From NCBI GenBank assembly GCA_001723855.1, contig MCBC01000109.1:1-5388 (forward strand): a DNA stretch of 5,388 bases, given 5' to 3'. Position 1 is the first letter of the stretch. The number at the start of each line of letters is the position of its first letter. Made by a program: the position numbers and the translations under genes. The notes below the pieces were generated by a model. The model searched no databases. It was not told the origin of the DNA and saw only the letters and a list, made by a program, of their open reading frames with translations. This DNA is from Candidatus Altarchaeales archaeon WOR_SM1_86-2. GTDB lineage: Archaea; Altiarchaeota; Altiarchaeia; IMC4; MCBC01. Shown here in pieces: positions 5,147 through 5,388 of this stretch.

Positions 5147-5388
5147 ATGATGGATGTGCAAAGTATGATGGGGAAGATAAAAGAGCATGTTTCAGAGCCA
5201 TTGTTTGGAGCGGTGCTGATGGTATTCCTGATAACAGCGATTATAAGACCTTTGTTTTTGGATGCCATACCAAAGATTGTCAACTTTGATCTTTCTTTTT
5301 GGCTAATAGCGGGTATAGGCATTGCCACAATATATTTCATCTACATCTACTTCAAAAAAGATGTGCGAAATTATCGGTTTTTTGGCAT
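5147..5388 (+). CDS. Small membrane protein, 5' part only (runs off the window)
   Basis: Starting from ATG 5147 (or the adjacent ATG at 5150), the frame stays open for 80 codons to the end of the window. After a short N-terminal helix (MMDVQSMMGKIKEHVSEPLF) there are two hydrophobic segments, at about residues 20-40 and 50-68, then KKDVRNYRFFG at the edge. I do not recognise the family. It lies 42 bases after the BatA/VWA stop on the same strand, so it may be in the same transcript and act in the same envelope process. AT-rich DNA in the gap could also carry its own promoter (TTTTTATTC about 5117-5125, about 26 bases upstream). A competing frame at 5101-5289 lacks membrane or domain character. 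Confidence 0.65.
   Translation, partial: MMDVQSMMGKIKEHVSEPLFGAVLMVFLITAIIRPLFLDAIPKIVNFDLSFWLIAGIGIATIYFIYIYFKKDVRNYRFFG

Noticed and set aside
1..5388. CRISPR array, IS element or integrase
   Set aside because: No regularly spaced repeats were seen; the only repeat is the pair at 2404 and 3176. No transposase- or recombinase-like protein is encoded.

Overview
The window looks archaeal, most likely from a methanogen or ANME-like member of Euryarchaeota/Halobacteriota. It encodes an archaeal single-chain NAC (NAC plus UBA domains), a presenilin-type GxGD protease of the archaeal PSH kind, and a retropepsin/DUF5678 pair. Intergenic DNA is very AT-rich. At least one gene appears to start on TTG with a TATA-like box about 25 bases upstream, as expected for leaderless transcription. 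Genus-level placement is not possible from sequence alone.

Layout. Positions 1-228 are AT-rich with no convincing gene. At 229-438 (-) is a small Lys/Glu-rich coiled-coil protein, divergent from a Sua5/YrdC-family threonylcarbamoyl-AMP synthase (483-1064, +). A presenilin-like intramembrane protease follows on the same strand (1096-2004) and converges, 4 bases stop to stop, on the NAC gene (2009-2362, -). A 642-residue membrane-anchored BatA/VWA protein lies at 3176-5104 (+). The 5' end of a small membrane protein begins at 5147 and runs off the window.

The notable region is 2404-3175. The first 60 bases of the BatA/VWA gene are present twice: at 3176-3235, attached to the intact gene, and at 2404-2463, as an orphan fragment next to NAC. 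The two copies share 57 of 60 bases, including the first 48 without mismatch, and the upstream AT-rich promoter DNA also looks partly shared. Between the copies, on the opposite strand, are a retropepsin-like aspartic protease (2432-2875) and, overlapping its start, a DUF5678-like small gene (3084-2850). The simplest reading is that NAC and BatA/VWA were once divergent neighbours with a spacer of about 40 bases, and that a protease/DUF5678 cassette of about 0.7 kb was inserted with duplication of the BatA 5' end. The DUF5678 gene carries a frameshift. The last nine codons of the protease are read from the antisense strand of the duplicated BatA DNA.

Functionally the genes are mixed: tRNA t6A modification (Sua5), membrane proteolysis (presenilin-like), nascent-chain handling (NAC), a probable cell-envelope VWA protein, and an accessory protease module that seems to be a late arrival.
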